From positions 434,001-498,000 of the forward strand of contig NZ_QFKX01000002.1 in assembly GCF_003130585.1 (NCBI RefSeq): a stretch of DNA of 64,000 nt. The letters run 5' to 3'. The stretch comes from Brachybacterium endophyticum (GTDB lineage Bacteria > Actinomycetota > Actinomycetes > Actinomycetales > Dermabacteraceae). Below are positions 17,132 to 26,403 of the stretch, piece by piece. Each line of letters starts with the position of its first letter. Positions within the stretch are counted from its first letter, which is position 1. Under the pieces are notes generated by a model. That model did no database searches, was not told the DNA's origin, and saw only the letters and a program-made list of their open reading frames with translations. Position numbers and translations under genes: made by a program.

Positions 17132-19273
17132 ATGGATCACGATGGACACCGCATCGGCCCCGGCGCCGAGCCGACGACGGGCAGCAGCACGGCCCGTCGC
17201 GCGGGTGCGCCGTCGGTCGGCGCGGTGTCGATGCGTGTGGTCCCCGGTGGGCAGATCCTCGCCACCCCACCGGTCGCGGGGATCGAGGAAGCGCCCACGG
17301 CGATCGACCTCGTCGAGACCGCGCGGGTGATCGGCGAGACCGCGACCGTGCAGGATGCGACCTTCACCGGCGCGGAGAACGGACTCGACGCGCAGGAGCT
17401 CTCGCGGGTGCTCTCCGGGATCGACCGGCTCACCTCCGCCCTCGCCGCCCTCGAGATGCGCACCATGACGGCGCTCGACGAGCGGATTCGCGCGGAGGAT
17501 GCCGAGGCCCGGGTCCCCCTCAAGGAGCAGGGCCGGCGCACGGCGGGGGAGATCCGGATGGCCTCCCGCATCTCACCTGCCACCGCATCACGACGCCTGC
17601 GCTCGGGGGAGCGACTGGTGCGCGAGATGCCTCGCGTCTTCGGTGCTCTGGCCGACGGACGTCTTGCGGTCGATGCCGCCTACGCGATCGGTCGCGGCAG
17701 CGGCCCGGTCTCCCCGGAGCTGCGCCCGGCGGTCGACGAGGTCATCGAGACGCATCTCCCGGATCTCGAGGGCATCAGCACCGGCCGATGGAGCCAGGAG
17801 ATCAGCGCGATCGCGCAGTGCCTCGAACCCGAGGGAGCGCCGGACCGCCACCGGGAGGCCGTCCGCGAGCGCAGTGTGAGCGTGACGCCGGGCGCTCACG
17901 GCATGGGCACCGTGAGCGCGCATCTCTCCGGGCTCGATGCCGCCGCGATCCGTCGCAAGCTGTCCCTGCAGGCCGAGTCCCTGCGCGCCCAGGGGGACCG
18001 GCGCACGCACGCCCAGATCATGGCCGACCTGTTCGCCGACACCCTGCTGGGACGCGACGAGACGATGGACCCCGTGCATCTCGACATCGGCGTCGTGGTC
18101 TCCGAGCGCAGTCTGCTCGCCCCGGAGCACGGCGAGCCCGCCCACCTCGAGGGCTACGGGGTCATCGAGGCGAGTCAGATCCGGGATCGGGTGCAGAGCC
18201 CTCGACCTGAGCGCCGGCCGACGGGTTCCGAAGCTCCTCTGGGAGCGCGCGGGCGCGCCGGGAACGGCGAGGTCGACACCGACGCCGTCGATGAGACGGC
18301 CGAGCAGAGAGAACTGCGGCTCGCCGCTCAGGTCGCTCGCGAACTCGCTGGTCACAGTGCTGGCGCAGCCCACTCCGAACAGGAACGTCCGCGCCCGCGC
18401 CTGGTCGCTCCTCCACAGGGCGCCGATCCCACGAGCGACCCGCAGCTGCCACCGCCGACGTCCACGGCCCCGCCGACCCCTCCGGCCCCGGCGGATCCGC
18501 CGGCCTCGCCGGATCTGCCGGATCCCGTCGCCACAGAGACCATCCATCACCTGCGACGCCTCTACACGCATCCCACGGCGGGCGAGCTCGTGGCCGTCGA
18601 ATCGCGCTCGCGCGCCTTCCCGCCGGGGCTCGCGCGGCTCATCCGACTGCGCGACCAGCGATGCGCGGCGCCGTACTGTGATGCGCCCATCCGGCATCTC
18701 GACCACATCCGTCCCGTCTCCGAGGGCGGTGCGACCAGCGCCGAGAACGGACAGGGTCTCTGTGCGCACTGCAACCTCACCAAGGAGGTGCTCGGTCGGG
18801 TCGAGCACACGCCCACGGCCGACGGCCGCCACGCGGTGACCTGGACGACCCGGCTCGGCCGGACCGCGACGGTCTCGCCCCGGTCGCTCACGGGGCTTCC
18901 CCTGACCGGTTCACGCACGCAGCGACAGGACCAGGAAAGGGAAGAGCAGGAGGCAGTGCTCGCCTCGGCGGCAGCCAGGTCGGAGCGCGATGACGGAGTC
19001 CCCTCGCTGCCCGACGAGCTCCAGTGCACCGTGCCGACCGCCGACCCCGCCACGATCCTGCGGCGGCTCGAGGAGCTGCAGAGGGAGTCGTCAGCAGAGC
19101 CGGGTGGAGCGGAGCGCGAGGAGCGAGTCGGGTACGGCCTCGAGCCGGAGCCGGAGCCGACGATCGCGGAGAGCGAGGCGATGTACCGTGCCGCCGTCGC
19201 CTCGTGGCCTCCGGCGGGAGCGCTCGAGGACGAGGACGAGATCCTCGCCCACCTCGCGCAGATGGTGGCCTGA
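17132..19273 (+). CDS. DUF222 / HNH-endonuclease domain protein
   Basis: 713 aa from the ATG at 17132. The N-terminal two-fifths is the helical DUF222 region (ELSRVLSGIDRLTSALAALE; SRISPATASRRLRSGERLV; GRLAVDAAYAIGRGSG). A Pro-rich linker follows (~430-470), then an HNH nuclease motif at ~510-555: AAPYCDAPIRHLDHIRPVSEG, interrupted, and GLCAHCNLTKE, with the zinc-binding Cys pairs and catalytic H. This architecture occurs in many copies in actinobacterial genomes; its role is unproven and mobility is suspected. The start is set by GAGGAG at 17117; an upstream in-frame GTG at 17060 would add 24 residues. Confidence 0.85.
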   Translation: MDHDGHRIGPGAEPTTGSSTARRAGAPSVGAVSMRVVPGGQILATPPVAGIEEAPTAIDLVETARVIGETATVQDATFTGAENGLDAQELSRVLSGIDRLTSALAALEMRTMTALDERIRAEDAEARVPLKEQGRRTAGEIRMASRISPATASRRLRSGERLVREMPRVFGALADGRLAVDAAYAIGRGSGPVSPELRPAVDEVIETHLPDLEGISTGRWSQEISAIAQCLEPEGAPDRHREAVRERSVSVTPGAHGMGTVSAHLSGLDAAAIRRKLSLQAESLRAQGDRRTHAQIMADLFADTLLGRDETMDPVHLDIGVVVSERSLLAPEHGEPAHLEGYGVIEASQIRDRVQSPRPERRPTGSEAPLGARGRAGNGEVDTDAVDETAEQRELRLAAQVARELAGHSAGAAHSEQERPRPRLVAPPQGADPTSDPQLPPPTSTAPPTPPAPADPPASPDLPDPVATETIHHLRRLYTHPTAGELVAVESRSRAFPPGLARLIRLRDQRCAAPYCDAPIRHLDHIRPVSEGGATSAENGQGLCAHCNLTKEVLGRVEHTPTADGRHAVTWTTRLGRTATVSPRSLTGLPLTGSRTQRQDQEREEQEAVLASAAARSERDDGVPSLPDELQCTVPTADPATILRRLEELQRESSAEPGGAEREERVGYGLEPEPEPTIAESEAMYRAAVASWPPAGALEDEDEILAHLAQMVA

Positions 19274-19328
19274 CTGCCCGGGAGTCTCGCGGCCCGCGCC
19301 GGCCTGGCGCGGCCCGAGCCGGGCTCGT

Positions 19329-20591
19329 TCACATCGCCCGTGTCGTCCCGTCGACCTGCGGGACCTCGACCCAGGAGCGTGAGGCCGCCGATCGCACGAT
19401 CGCGTCGGTGATCTCGGCCGCCGCCAGACCGTCGGCCGTCGTCGGGGCCACGAGCGCGCCGGCCCCGACGCCGAGACCGCCGGCCCCGTCGCCCGTGACT
19501 CCGTCACCGAGACCCCCGTCGCCGGCGTCACCGACGACCCCCGCGAGGAACTGCGCGCACTCGATGGCCTTGAGGTCGTCGAAGCTCATCGGGATGCCGG
19601 GACCCGGCTGGAAGCGTCCGTAGTCGCCGTGGCCTGCGCCTGCGAAGACCGTCGTGTAGCCGTGCTCGAGGCCGCCGTCGCCGATCATCACCTCGAACTC
19701 GTTCATGCGGGTGAAGGTCCAGCGGGCGGATCCCTCGGTGCCGAACACCTCGAGCACATAGTCGCTGCGGTGTCCGCGGGCGACCCGGGAGGATTCGAGC
19801 GTCGCGTGGGCACCGCCGTCGAGCGTCGCGAGGGCGGCCACCCAGTCCTCGTTGCCGACGGGTCCGCGCTCGTCACCCACCTCGACGCTGCCGTGGCCGA
19901 CGCCGGTCGAGGTGGGGATCGGCCGATCGCGGATGAGCACGTCGGTGGTGGCGCTGACCTCGGTGATCGCCTGCCCGGTGACGTACTGGACCAGGTCCGA
20001 GCCGTGGGAGAGCAGGTCGGCGATCACGCCTGCGCCCGCCCGCTCGCGGTCGTAGCGCCAGGTCAGCGGTCCGTCGGGAGAGGCGGCGTAGTCGGCGTCC
20101 ATCCGGCACCGCACGTTCGTGATCCGTCCCAGCCGGCCCTCCCGGACGAGCGCCCGGATGTGCTCGACCGCGGGCGCATGCCGATAGTTGAACCCGACCG
20201 CCGTGGCCACGCCCGCCGCGCGTGCCGCGTCATGGATCTCCCGGCTCTGGGCGGCGTCGACCCCCATCGGCTTCTCGATCCAGAAGGGTTTGCCGGCCTC
20301 GGCGGCGGCGAGGGCGAGGCCGCGGTGCAGGAAGTTCGGCGAGCAGATCGAGACCGCCGCGACCGACGGGTCGGAGAAGACGGCGGCCGCGTCGTCGACC
20401 GCGCGCTGGGCCTCGAACTGCTCGAGCGCGGCCCCCTGTGCCGCCGCGCTCGGGTCCGCGACCACCCGGAGCCGCGGCCGCAGACCGAGCTCGGGGAACC
20501 GGGCGGGAATCCGCTGGTAGGACGAGCAGTGCAGGCGACCCATCCAGCCCAGGCCGACCACGCCGACGCCCACCTCGCGCAGGGCGGCCAT
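19329..20591 (-). CDS. Gfo/Idh/MocA-family oxidoreductase (inositol locus, left arm)
   Basis: 420 aa, cytosolic NAD(P)-dependent sugar or inositol dehydrogenase. The Rossmann motif is GVVGLGWMG, the EKP lysine is in WIEKPMGVD, and the C-terminal alpha/beta domain starts near VGFNYRHAPAVEHI. Unlike relatives it carries a ~30-residue Gly/Asp-rich insertion before the last helix (GDAGDGGLGDGVTGDG region). The start is two bases from the upstream stop, so it is the last gene of the leftward operon. It probably oxidises an inositol isomer or keto-inositol derivative; the exact substrate is not readable. Confidence 0.88.
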   Translation of the reverse strand: MAALREVGVGVVGLGWMGRLHCSSYQRIPARFPELGLRPRLRVVADPSAAAQGAALEQFEAQRAVDDAAAVFSDPSVAAVSICSPNFLHRGLALAAAEAGKPFWIEKPMGVDAAQSREIHDAARAAGVATAVGFNYRHAPAVEHIRALVREGRLGRITNVRCRMDADYAASPDGPLTWRYDRERAGAGVIADLLSHGSDLVQYVTGQAITEVSATTDVLIRDRPIPTSTGVGHGSVEVGDERGPVGNEDWVAALATLDGGAHATLESSRVARGHRSDYVLEVFGTEGSARWTFTRMNEFEVMIGDGGLEHGYTTVFAGAGHGDYGRFQPGPGIPMSFDDLKAIECAQFLAGVVGDAGDGGLGDGVTGDGAGGLGVGAGALVAPTTADGLAAAEITDAIVRSAASRSWVEVPQVDGTTRAM

Positions 20592-20593
20592 GC

Positions 20594-21478
20594 TCACTCG
20601 CCTCCGAGCTCGGAGAGGATCCGTTCGCGCATCCTGCGGTTGATCGCGTCGGCGTCCTCCTCCCATCCGAAGACGCACACCGAGACGGGGCCGTCGTACT
20701 CGCGCTCGCGCAGCGCGGCGAAGGCGTCGTCCCAGTCGATCTCGCCGTTGCCGATCTCGTTGTGCTGGTGCACGCGGGCGTCGATCCCGGGCGGGTTCAC
20801 GATGTAGCGGTTGCCGACGTTCGCGGTGTGGTCGAAGACGTCGGCCATGTGCAGGTGCTTCAGCCGGTCGCCCGCGTAGTCGAGCATCGAACGGAGGTCC
20901 GCGCCGGGCCTGCCGGGGGATCCTCCGGCGAGGTGGAAGGAGTGGGGGAAGCAGAACTCGTAGTTGAACCAGTCGCGGTCGACGCCGCGCACGATCTGCA
21001 CGGCCCGCTCGTTGGTCTCGGCGAAGTCGTAGGGGTGCGCCTCGACGGTGCACTCGATCCCGTAGCGTTCGAAGTCGGGGATCAGCTCCTCGATGGAGCG
21101 GTAGAACTGCGCCTCGCTGCGGCGCGACCGGTTCGGGTCTCCCGAGAGCTCGGCCGCGATCATCGGCACCTCGAGGGCGTCGGCGATCTCGAGCAGACGC
21201 CGCCAGTTGCGCACCTGCGCCTGACGCTCCTCCTCGTCGGGGCTGGACCAGTCGAAGACCGGGTTGAACGTCCAGATCCTCGTCCCGGTCTCGCGCATCG
21301 CCTGCTTCACCTCGGCGATCTGGTGGCGGTCGACCTTGGGGTAGTGGTGCCACTCGTGGAAGTCGGCGCGCGGGGAGAGCTCGATGTAGCGGAAGCCGAG
21401 CTCGGCGGACTTGTGCACCTCCTGCGCGACCGTCAGCTGCGGGTGGTACATGCTCGGGTCCAGCAGGACCTTCACCAT
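20594..21478 (-). CDS. Sugar-phosphate isomerase/epimerase (AP-endonuclease-2 TIM barrel)
   Basis: 294 aa, xylose-isomerase-like TIM barrel. Metal-binding residues are visible in the C-terminal half: the E in CTVEAHPYDF, the H in LKHLHMADVFDH, and the segment ARVHQHNEIGNGEIDW with H and E ligands. Members in inositol clusters are IolH/IolI-like inosose isomerases or epimerases. It follows iolE at 36 bp and precedes the dehydrogenase at 2 bp, so it belongs to the leftward operon. I do not assign IolH versus IolI. Confidence 0.85.
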   Translation of the reverse strand: MVKVLLDPSMYHPQLTVAQEVHKSAELGFRYIELSPRADFHEWHHYPKVDRHQIAEVKQAMRETGTRIWTFNPVFDWSSPDEEERQAQVRNWRRLLEIADALEVPMIAAELSGDPNRSRRSEAQFYRSIEELIPDFERYGIECTVEAHPYDFAETNERAVQIVRGVDRDWFNYEFCFPHSFHLAGGSPGRPGADLRSMLDYAGDRLKHLHMADVFDHTANVGNRYIVNPPGIDARVHQHNEIGNGEIDWDDAFAALREREYDGPVSVCVFGWEEDADAINRRMRERILSELGGE

Positions 21479-21514
21479 CGGATGCTCCTTCGCTCGATCA
21501 GGGGAGGGGTTCGC

Positions 21515-22474
21515 TCACTTCACGCCCAGGCCGCACTCGGCCAGGAACTCGCGGGTCTTCACGGCATTGGGCAGCGGCAGCGAGGGATCGCACGGGTACA
21601 GGTCCTGCTCGCAGATCACGTAGAGCTCCCGATCCAGCGTCGCCAGCTTCGCGACCAGGTCCTTCATGTCGGGCAGCCCGGCCGGCGGTCGCACCGAGGC
21701 GCCCTTCGCGACGGCCTGTCCGAAGGGCCAGTCCTTCTCGTGGGCCTCGCGGGTGATGTCGGCGTCGAAGGCCTTGATGTGCACGTACCCGATGCGCTCG
21801 GGGTACTCCTCGATCATCGTCAGCGGGTCCCCGCCGCCGTAGACCACGTGCCCGGTGTCCAGGCAGAAGGAGACGAGCTCCGGGTCGGTCGCCTCGAACA
21901 CACGGGCGATCTCCTCGGGGGTCTCGATATGGCTGTCCCCGTGGGGGTGCAGCACCATCGTCAGCCCGTAGTCCTCCTTCAGGAGCCGGCCCAGTCGGTT
22001 GGCGTTCTCGACGTACAGCCGCCAGGCCTCACCCGTCAGCTGACGGTCATCGGTGAACTCCCACGTCTTGTCATCGCGGTACAGGGGCGGCAGATGCACC
22101 ATGTACTCGGCGCCGACGGCGGCATGGGTCTCGGCGATCGCGCGGAAGGTCCGCTCGGTCTCGGCCCAGGCCTCCTCCTTGTGCAGGATGCCCCAGCCGG
22201 TCCCCGCCACCACCCGGAACCCGTGCTCGTCCATCACATGACGCAGATCCGTGGCGTCCTTCGGGAAGTAGCCCCAGGGGCCGGTCTCCGTGACCGAGAA
22301 CCCGGCCTGCGCCATCTCGGCCAGCGCCGTGCGCCAGGGGATCTGCTTCTCGTCCTCGGGGAACCACACGCCCCACTGATCGGGGCACACCCCGATGGTG
22401 AGGTTGTCGAACGGGGCCTCGGGATTGCGCGAGAGGTCGGTGCGGGCAGGGGCGCCCACGGCAGGGTCGGTCAC
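21515..22474 (-). CDS. iolE: Inosose dehydratase
   Basis: 319 aa TIM barrel; dehydrates 2-keto-myo-inositol to the trihydroxycyclohexane-dione substrate of IolD. The IolE signature is clear: IGVCPDQWGVWFP, WRTALAEMAQAGF, then ETGPWGYFP. Candidate metal ligands lie in MVLHPHGDSH, FCLDTGHVVYGGGDP and GYVHIKAFD. Third gene of the leftward operon, 40 bp after mmsA. The start ATG follows a weak GGAGATG-like site. Confidence 0.9.
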   Translation of the reverse strand: MTDPAVGAPARTDLSRNPEAPFDNLTIGVCPDQWGVWFPEDEKQIPWRTALAEMAQAGFSVTETGPWGYFPKDATDLRHVMDEHGFRVVAGTGWGILHKEEAWAETERTFRAIAETHAAVGAEYMVHLPPLYRDDKTWEFTDDRQLTGEAWRLYVENANRLGRLLKEDYGLTMVLHPHGDSHIETPEEIARVFEATDPELVSFCLDTGHVVYGGGDPLTMIEEYPERIGYVHIKAFDADITREAHEKDWPFGQAVAKGASVRPPAGLPDMKDLVAKLATLDRELYVICEQDLYPCDPSLPLPNAVKTREFLAECGLGVK

Positions 22475-22514
22475 GGTGCATCTCCTTCGATGGGTGACGG
22501 ATGGATGTCGGCGC

Positions 22515-24008
22515 TCAGTCGTGCGTCGGGAAGCTCATCGAGGCCTCGAGGTGCTCCTCCTGGTGGGGCCAGCGCGAGGTCACGGCCTTCTGCTTCGTGT
22601 AGAACTCGAGGCCCTCGGGCCCGTGCGCATGGTGCTCGCCGAACAGCGAGTCCTTCCAGCCGCCGAAGGAGTAGTAGCCCACGGGGGTCGGGATCGGGAC
22701 GTTGATGCCGACCATCCCCACCTCGATCTCCTCCTGGTAGCGACGGGCGTAGTGGCCCGACCCGGTGAAGATCGCGGTGCCGTTGCCGAAGCGCGAGGAG
22801 TTCACGAGCTCGACGGCCTCGTCGAAGTTGTTCACGTGCATGACCACCAGCAGCGGTCCGAAGACCTCCTCGGTGTACGTCGGGTGGTCGGCGGGCAGGT
22901 CGGTGACCACCGTCGGGCCCACGAAGTTGCCGTTCTCGTAGCCGTCGACGACCAGTCCGCGGCCGTCCACCACGAGCCGTCCGCCGGCCTGCTCGGCCTC
23001 GTCGGCCATGCGGATCACGCGCTCGCGGGCGTCCTTCGTGATCACCGGGGGCATGTCGGTGGCCGGATCGGAGCCGGGGCCGACGGTCAGTTTCTCGGCC
23101 TCGGCGGCGATCGCCTCGAGGAACTGCTCGTGGATGTCGCCCACGGTGACCGCGACCGGGACCGCCATGCAGCGCTCGCCCGCGGAGCCGAACGCTCCCG
23201 AGGCGACCTGCGAGGCGGCGAACTCGACGTTCGCGTCCGGCATCACGACGGCGTGGTTGTTCGCCCCGCCCAGGGCCTGCACGCGCTTGCCGGCGGCCGA
23301 GGCGGTCGCGTGCACGTGCTGGGCGATCGGGGTCGAGCCGACGAAGGAGACCGCGGCGATGTCCTCGTGGGTGCACAGCGCGTCGACCGTGTCCTTGCCG
23401 CCGTGGACGACCTGGAACACCCCGTCGGGCAGACCGGCCTCCTGGTAGAGGCGGGCGACGATGTTCGAGGCGGAGGGGTCGCGCTCCGAGGGCTTGAGGA
23501 TGAAGGCGTTGCCGGTCGCGATCGCGATCGGGTGCATCCAGAAGGGGACCATCGCGGGGAAGTTGAAGGGCGTGATGCCCGCGACGACACCCAGCGGCTG
23601 GCGGAACGTGTAGCCGTCCACGCCCGTGGAGACGTTCTCGGAGAAGCCGCCCTTGAGGTCCTGCGTGATCGAGGTGGCGAACTCGAGGGTCTCCTGGCCG
23701 CGGGCGATCTCGCCCTTGGCGTCGGCCACGGTCTTGCCGTGCTCGCGGGAGATCACCTCGGCGATCTCGCCGGTCGCCTCGATCAGCAGCTGACGCATCC
23801 GGTACATGATCTGGGTGCGCTTGGACAGCGAGACCTGCGCCCACTCGCGCTGCGCGGTGCGGGCGACCTGCACGGCCTGGTCCACCGTCGAGGCGTCGCC
23901 GAGGTGCAGGGTCGCGATCTCCTCGTTCGTCGAGGGATCCAGGATGGGCTGGGTGGAGCCGGTGCTCGCGGTCTCGCGGCCGTCGATCCAGTGCTTGACG
24001 TCTGTCAT
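22515..24008 (-). CDS. iolA: CoA-acylating methylmalonate/malonate-semialdehyde dehydrogenase
   Basis: 497 aa ALDH-superfamily enzyme of the MmsA/IolA type; converts malonate semialdehyde (from inositol) to acetyl-CoA, or methylmalonate semialdehyde to propionyl-CoA. Catalytic C280 sits in SAGERCMAVPVAV, which is the MmsA version of the ALDH motif. TPFNFPAMVPFWMHPIAI and the C-terminal PVGYYSFGGWKDSLFG also match this subgroup. It lies between iolD and iolE and is translated with them. The role in valine degradation cannot be excluded, but the position argues for inositol. Confidence 0.95.
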   Translation of the reverse strand: MTDVKHWIDGRETASTGSTQPILDPSTNEEIATLHLGDASTVDQAVQVARTAQREWAQVSLSKRTQIMYRMRQLLIEATGEIAEVISREHGKTVADAKGEIARGQETLEFATSITQDLKGGFSENVSTGVDGYTFRQPLGVVAGITPFNFPAMVPFWMHPIAIATGNAFILKPSERDPSASNIVARLYQEAGLPDGVFQVVHGGKDTVDALCTHEDIAAVSFVGSTPIAQHVHATASAAGKRVQALGGANNHAVVMPDANVEFAASQVASGAFGSAGERCMAVPVAVTVGDIHEQFLEAIAAEAEKLTVGPGSDPATDMPPVITKDARERVIRMADEAEQAGGRLVVDGRGLVVDGYENGNFVGPTVVTDLPADHPTYTEEVFGPLLVVMHVNNFDEAVELVNSSRFGNGTAIFTGSGHYARRYQEEIEVGMVGINVPIPTPVGYYSFGGWKDSLFGEHHAHGPEGLEFYTKQKAVTSRWPHQEEHLEASMSFPTHD

Positions 24009-24123
24009 GTCGTCCTCCGTGGTGGTGAGGTGCGGATGGTGCGGTGCACGTGGGTGGTGCAGGGGAGTGATGCAGGTGGAGCCGTGAGGGCGGGGCCGTG
24101 CGGGTGCGCCGCCTCCGGTGCGC

Positions 24124-26070
24124 TCACAGGTAGTGGCGCTGGGGCGCCTTCTCGCTCTCGTAGGCGGCCGACGCCTCCCGCGTCGACTCCAGGCGGGAGG
24201 TCTGGGAGACGGGCACGTCCCACCAGCCGATGCCCGGCGGGTTCGGGCCGTACAGGTCGGTGTTCACGACGATCGCGCTCGCGTGCTCGGAGGCCTCGGC
24301 ACGGCGGAAGGCGTCGCGGAAGTCCGCGGTCGCGCTCACCTCGCTGACCTCGATGCCGTAGGAGCGGATGTTCGCGGCGATGTCCATCGGCAGCTTCTCG
24401 CCGTCGAGCAGTCCCGACTCCTTGCTGCGCATCCGGTAGCGGGTGCCGAAGCGCTGGGAGCCGTGGGACTCCGAGAGCGAGCCGATCGAGGACCAGCCGT
24501 GGTTCTGCAGGATCACCAGGATCACCTTGAGGTCCTCGGCGACGATGGTCGCGATCTCCTGCGGGGCCATCTGGAAGGTGCCGTCGCCGATGATCGCGAC
24601 GACCTCGCTCTCCGGTGCCGCCATCTTCGCGCCCAGCGAGGCCGGCAGCTCGTACCCCATGCAGGAGTAGCCGTACTCGAGGTGGTACTGCAGCGGGGTG
24701 CGCGCACGCCACAGCGCCTGCAGGTCCCCGGGCATCGACCCGGCGGCGTTGATGACGATGTCGCTCTCGCCCATCATCTCGTTGAGCGCCCCGAAGATCT
24801 CCGTCTGCGCGGGCAGCTCCTGGTCGTGCGGGGCGAAGCAGGGGGCGATGCGCTCCTCCCACTGCTCCCGCAGCTCGCGGGCACGATCCTGGTGCTCCTG
24901 CGGCGCGCGGTATCCGTCCGCGGAGCCGGTCGTCCCCGCCAGCGCAGCGGTCAGCGCCTCGAGCCCGGTGCGGGCATCGGCCACGACCATCTCGGCCGAG
25001 TGCTTGGCCGCGTCGAACGCCTTGACGTTGAGGTTCACGAAGCGCACGTCGGGATCGCGGAACGCCGTGTGCGAGGCGGTGGTGAAGTCCGTGTAGCGGG
25101 TGCCCACGCCGATCACGACGTCGGCCTCCGCGGCGAGGGTGTTCGCGGCGTCGTTGCCGGTCGCGCCGACGCCGCCCACGCTCGCGGGGTGGTCGGCGCT
25201 GAGCGCGCCCTTGCCGGCCTGGGTGTCGGCGACCGGGATCCCTGTCGCCTCGGCGAAGGCCGCGAGCGCCTCGCTCGCCTCCGAATAGACGGCGCCGCCG
25301 CCGGCCACCAGCAGCGGCCGACGCGCGGATCGGATGACCTCGAGGGCGCGATCCAGCGCGGCGGGCTCGGGCACGGAACGCGCCACGTGCCAGGTGCGCT
25401 CGCGGAAGAACTCGAGCGGCCAGTCGTAGGCCTCGGCCTGGACGTCCTGCGGCAGGGCGAGGGTGACCGCGCCGGTCTCGGCCGGATCGGTGAGGACCCG
25501 CATCGCGGCGAGGGCGCTCGGGATCAGCTGCTCGGGACGCCAGATCCGATCGAAGTAGCGGGAGACGGGACGGAAGGCGTCGTTCACGCTCACGTCCATC
25601 GCGCGCTCGTCCTCGAGCTGCTGGAGCACCGGGTCGACCGCCCGGTTCGCGAACACGTCGCTGGGCAGGATCAGCACGGGGATGCGATCGATCGTCGCGA
25701 GCGCGGCGCCGGTCACCATGTTCGTGGAGCCCGGTCCGATGGAGGCGGTGCAGGCGAGCGTCTGCAGACGATTCCGGGTGCGCGCGTAGGCGACCGCAGC
25801 GTGCACCATGTTCTGCTCGTTGCGGGCCTGGTAGTAGGGCATCTCGGCCTCGCCCTCGGCGGGGTCGACCGCGTTCTGCAGGAGGGCCTGGCCCACGCCC
25901 GCGACGTTGCCGTGGCCGAAGATGCCGAAGGTGCCGGGGATCAGCCGCTGCCGCTCGCCGTCGCGTTCGGTGTGCTGCGCGGCGAGGAACCGGACCAGCG
26001 CCTGGCCGACGGTGAGCCGGACCGTGGGTGCGGCGGGGGACGGCGTCGTCGTGCCGCTGTGCTCGCTCAT
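24124..26070 (-). CDS. iolD: 3D-(3,5/4)-trihydroxycyclohexane-1,2-dione acylhydrolase
   Basis: 648 aa ThDP enzyme that opens the inositol-derived ring to 5-deoxyglucuronate. Catalytic glutamate E85 is in QARNEQNMVHAA; the ThDP/Mg motif runs from IGDGTFQMAPQEI to LQNHGWSSIGSLS. The central domain is acetolactate-synthase-like. The frame stays open far upstream, but the start is fixed by GGAGG six to ten bases before the ATG at 26070. First gene of the leftward operon; its leader holds a strong hairpin and a GntR-type operator. Confidence 0.95.
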   Translation of the reverse strand: MSEHSGTTTPSPAAPTVRLTVGQALVRFLAAQHTERDGERQRLIPGTFGIFGHGNVAGVGQALLQNAVDPAEGEAEMPYYQARNEQNMVHAAVAYARTRNRLQTLACTASIGPGSTNMVTGAALATIDRIPVLILPSDVFANRAVDPVLQQLEDERAMDVSVNDAFRPVSRYFDRIWRPEQLIPSALAAMRVLTDPAETGAVTLALPQDVQAEAYDWPLEFFRERTWHVARSVPEPAALDRALEVIRSARRPLLVAGGGAVYSEASEALAAFAEATGIPVADTQAGKGALSADHPASVGGVGATGNDAANTLAAEADVVIGVGTRYTDFTTASHTAFRDPDVRFVNLNVKAFDAAKHSAEMVVADARTGLEALTAALAGTTGSADGYRAPQEHQDRARELREQWEERIAPCFAPHDQELPAQTEIFGALNEMMGESDIVINAAGSMPGDLQALWRARTPLQYHLEYGYSCMGYELPASLGAKMAAPESEVVAIIGDGTFQMAPQEIATIVAEDLKVILVILQNHGWSSIGSLSESHGSQRFGTRYRMRSKESGLLDGEKLPMDIAANIRSYGIEVSEVSATADFRDAFRRAEASEHASAIVVNTDLYGPNPPGIGWWDVPVSQTSRLESTREASAAYESEKAPQRHYL

Positions 26071-26202
26071 GCTGCCTCCGTGGACGATGCGGGCGGTGTG
26101 GGCCGCATGCTGCGGCCCGGGATCCGTGCCATCGCCGGGTCGAACGACGCGGCGATGGGTCGTGGCACCAGCATGCCGACATCTCTGCCGCCATGTCAAT
26201 CT

Positions 26203-26214
26203 TTTGTACTGACA
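26203..26214 (+). promoter_or_regulatory. Putative IolR operator 1 (iolD side)
   Basis: TTTGTACTGACA. Shared with sites before iolT, iolC and gntR (consensus TTTGWNNKGACA). The 3' ten bases match the Corynebacterium glutamicum IolR motif KGWCHTRACA (recalled) at nine positions. Confidence 0.6.
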
Positions 26215-26311
26215 AGCGACAGCAACCCATGGCGTATCCGCCCTGGCGGACGTGGGTTCCCTGCCTGCGGAGTGCGTGTTAGGGTCATCCGCTATCTGCT
26301 GCGGCAGACAC

Positions 26312-26323
26312 TTTGACCGGACA
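26312..26323 (+). promoter_or_regulatory. Putative IolR operator 2 (iolT side)
   Basis: TTTGACCGGACA, 80 bp upstream of the iolT start. Same motif family as the other three sites. Confidence 0.55.
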
Positions 26324-26403
26324 AGTTGCTCGCTGACGAGTGGACGCAGGAGCGCCCCGGTCCGCGCCGGATCCCGGCGCCACTCACGTTCCGAGGAGGG
26401 GAC

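Larger units (their letters stand above)
26071..26403. promoter_or_regulatory. Divergent iolD-iolT control region (333 bp)
   Basis: No gene. It holds a hairpin CCATCGCCG/CGGCGATGG (26129-26158) in the predicted iolD leader, an AT-rich core near 26195-26215, and two copies of the locus-wide operator motif (26203-26214, 26312-26323). TGTCA (26194) and TGACA (26210) form an additional dyad. An AGGAGGGGAC ribosome site precedes iolT. Confidence 0.7.

Noticed and set aside
17132-19273. DUF222/HNH gene as part of an active mobile element or intron
   Set aside because: No terminal repeats, integrase or intron core seen; such genes are scattered singly in actinobacteria.
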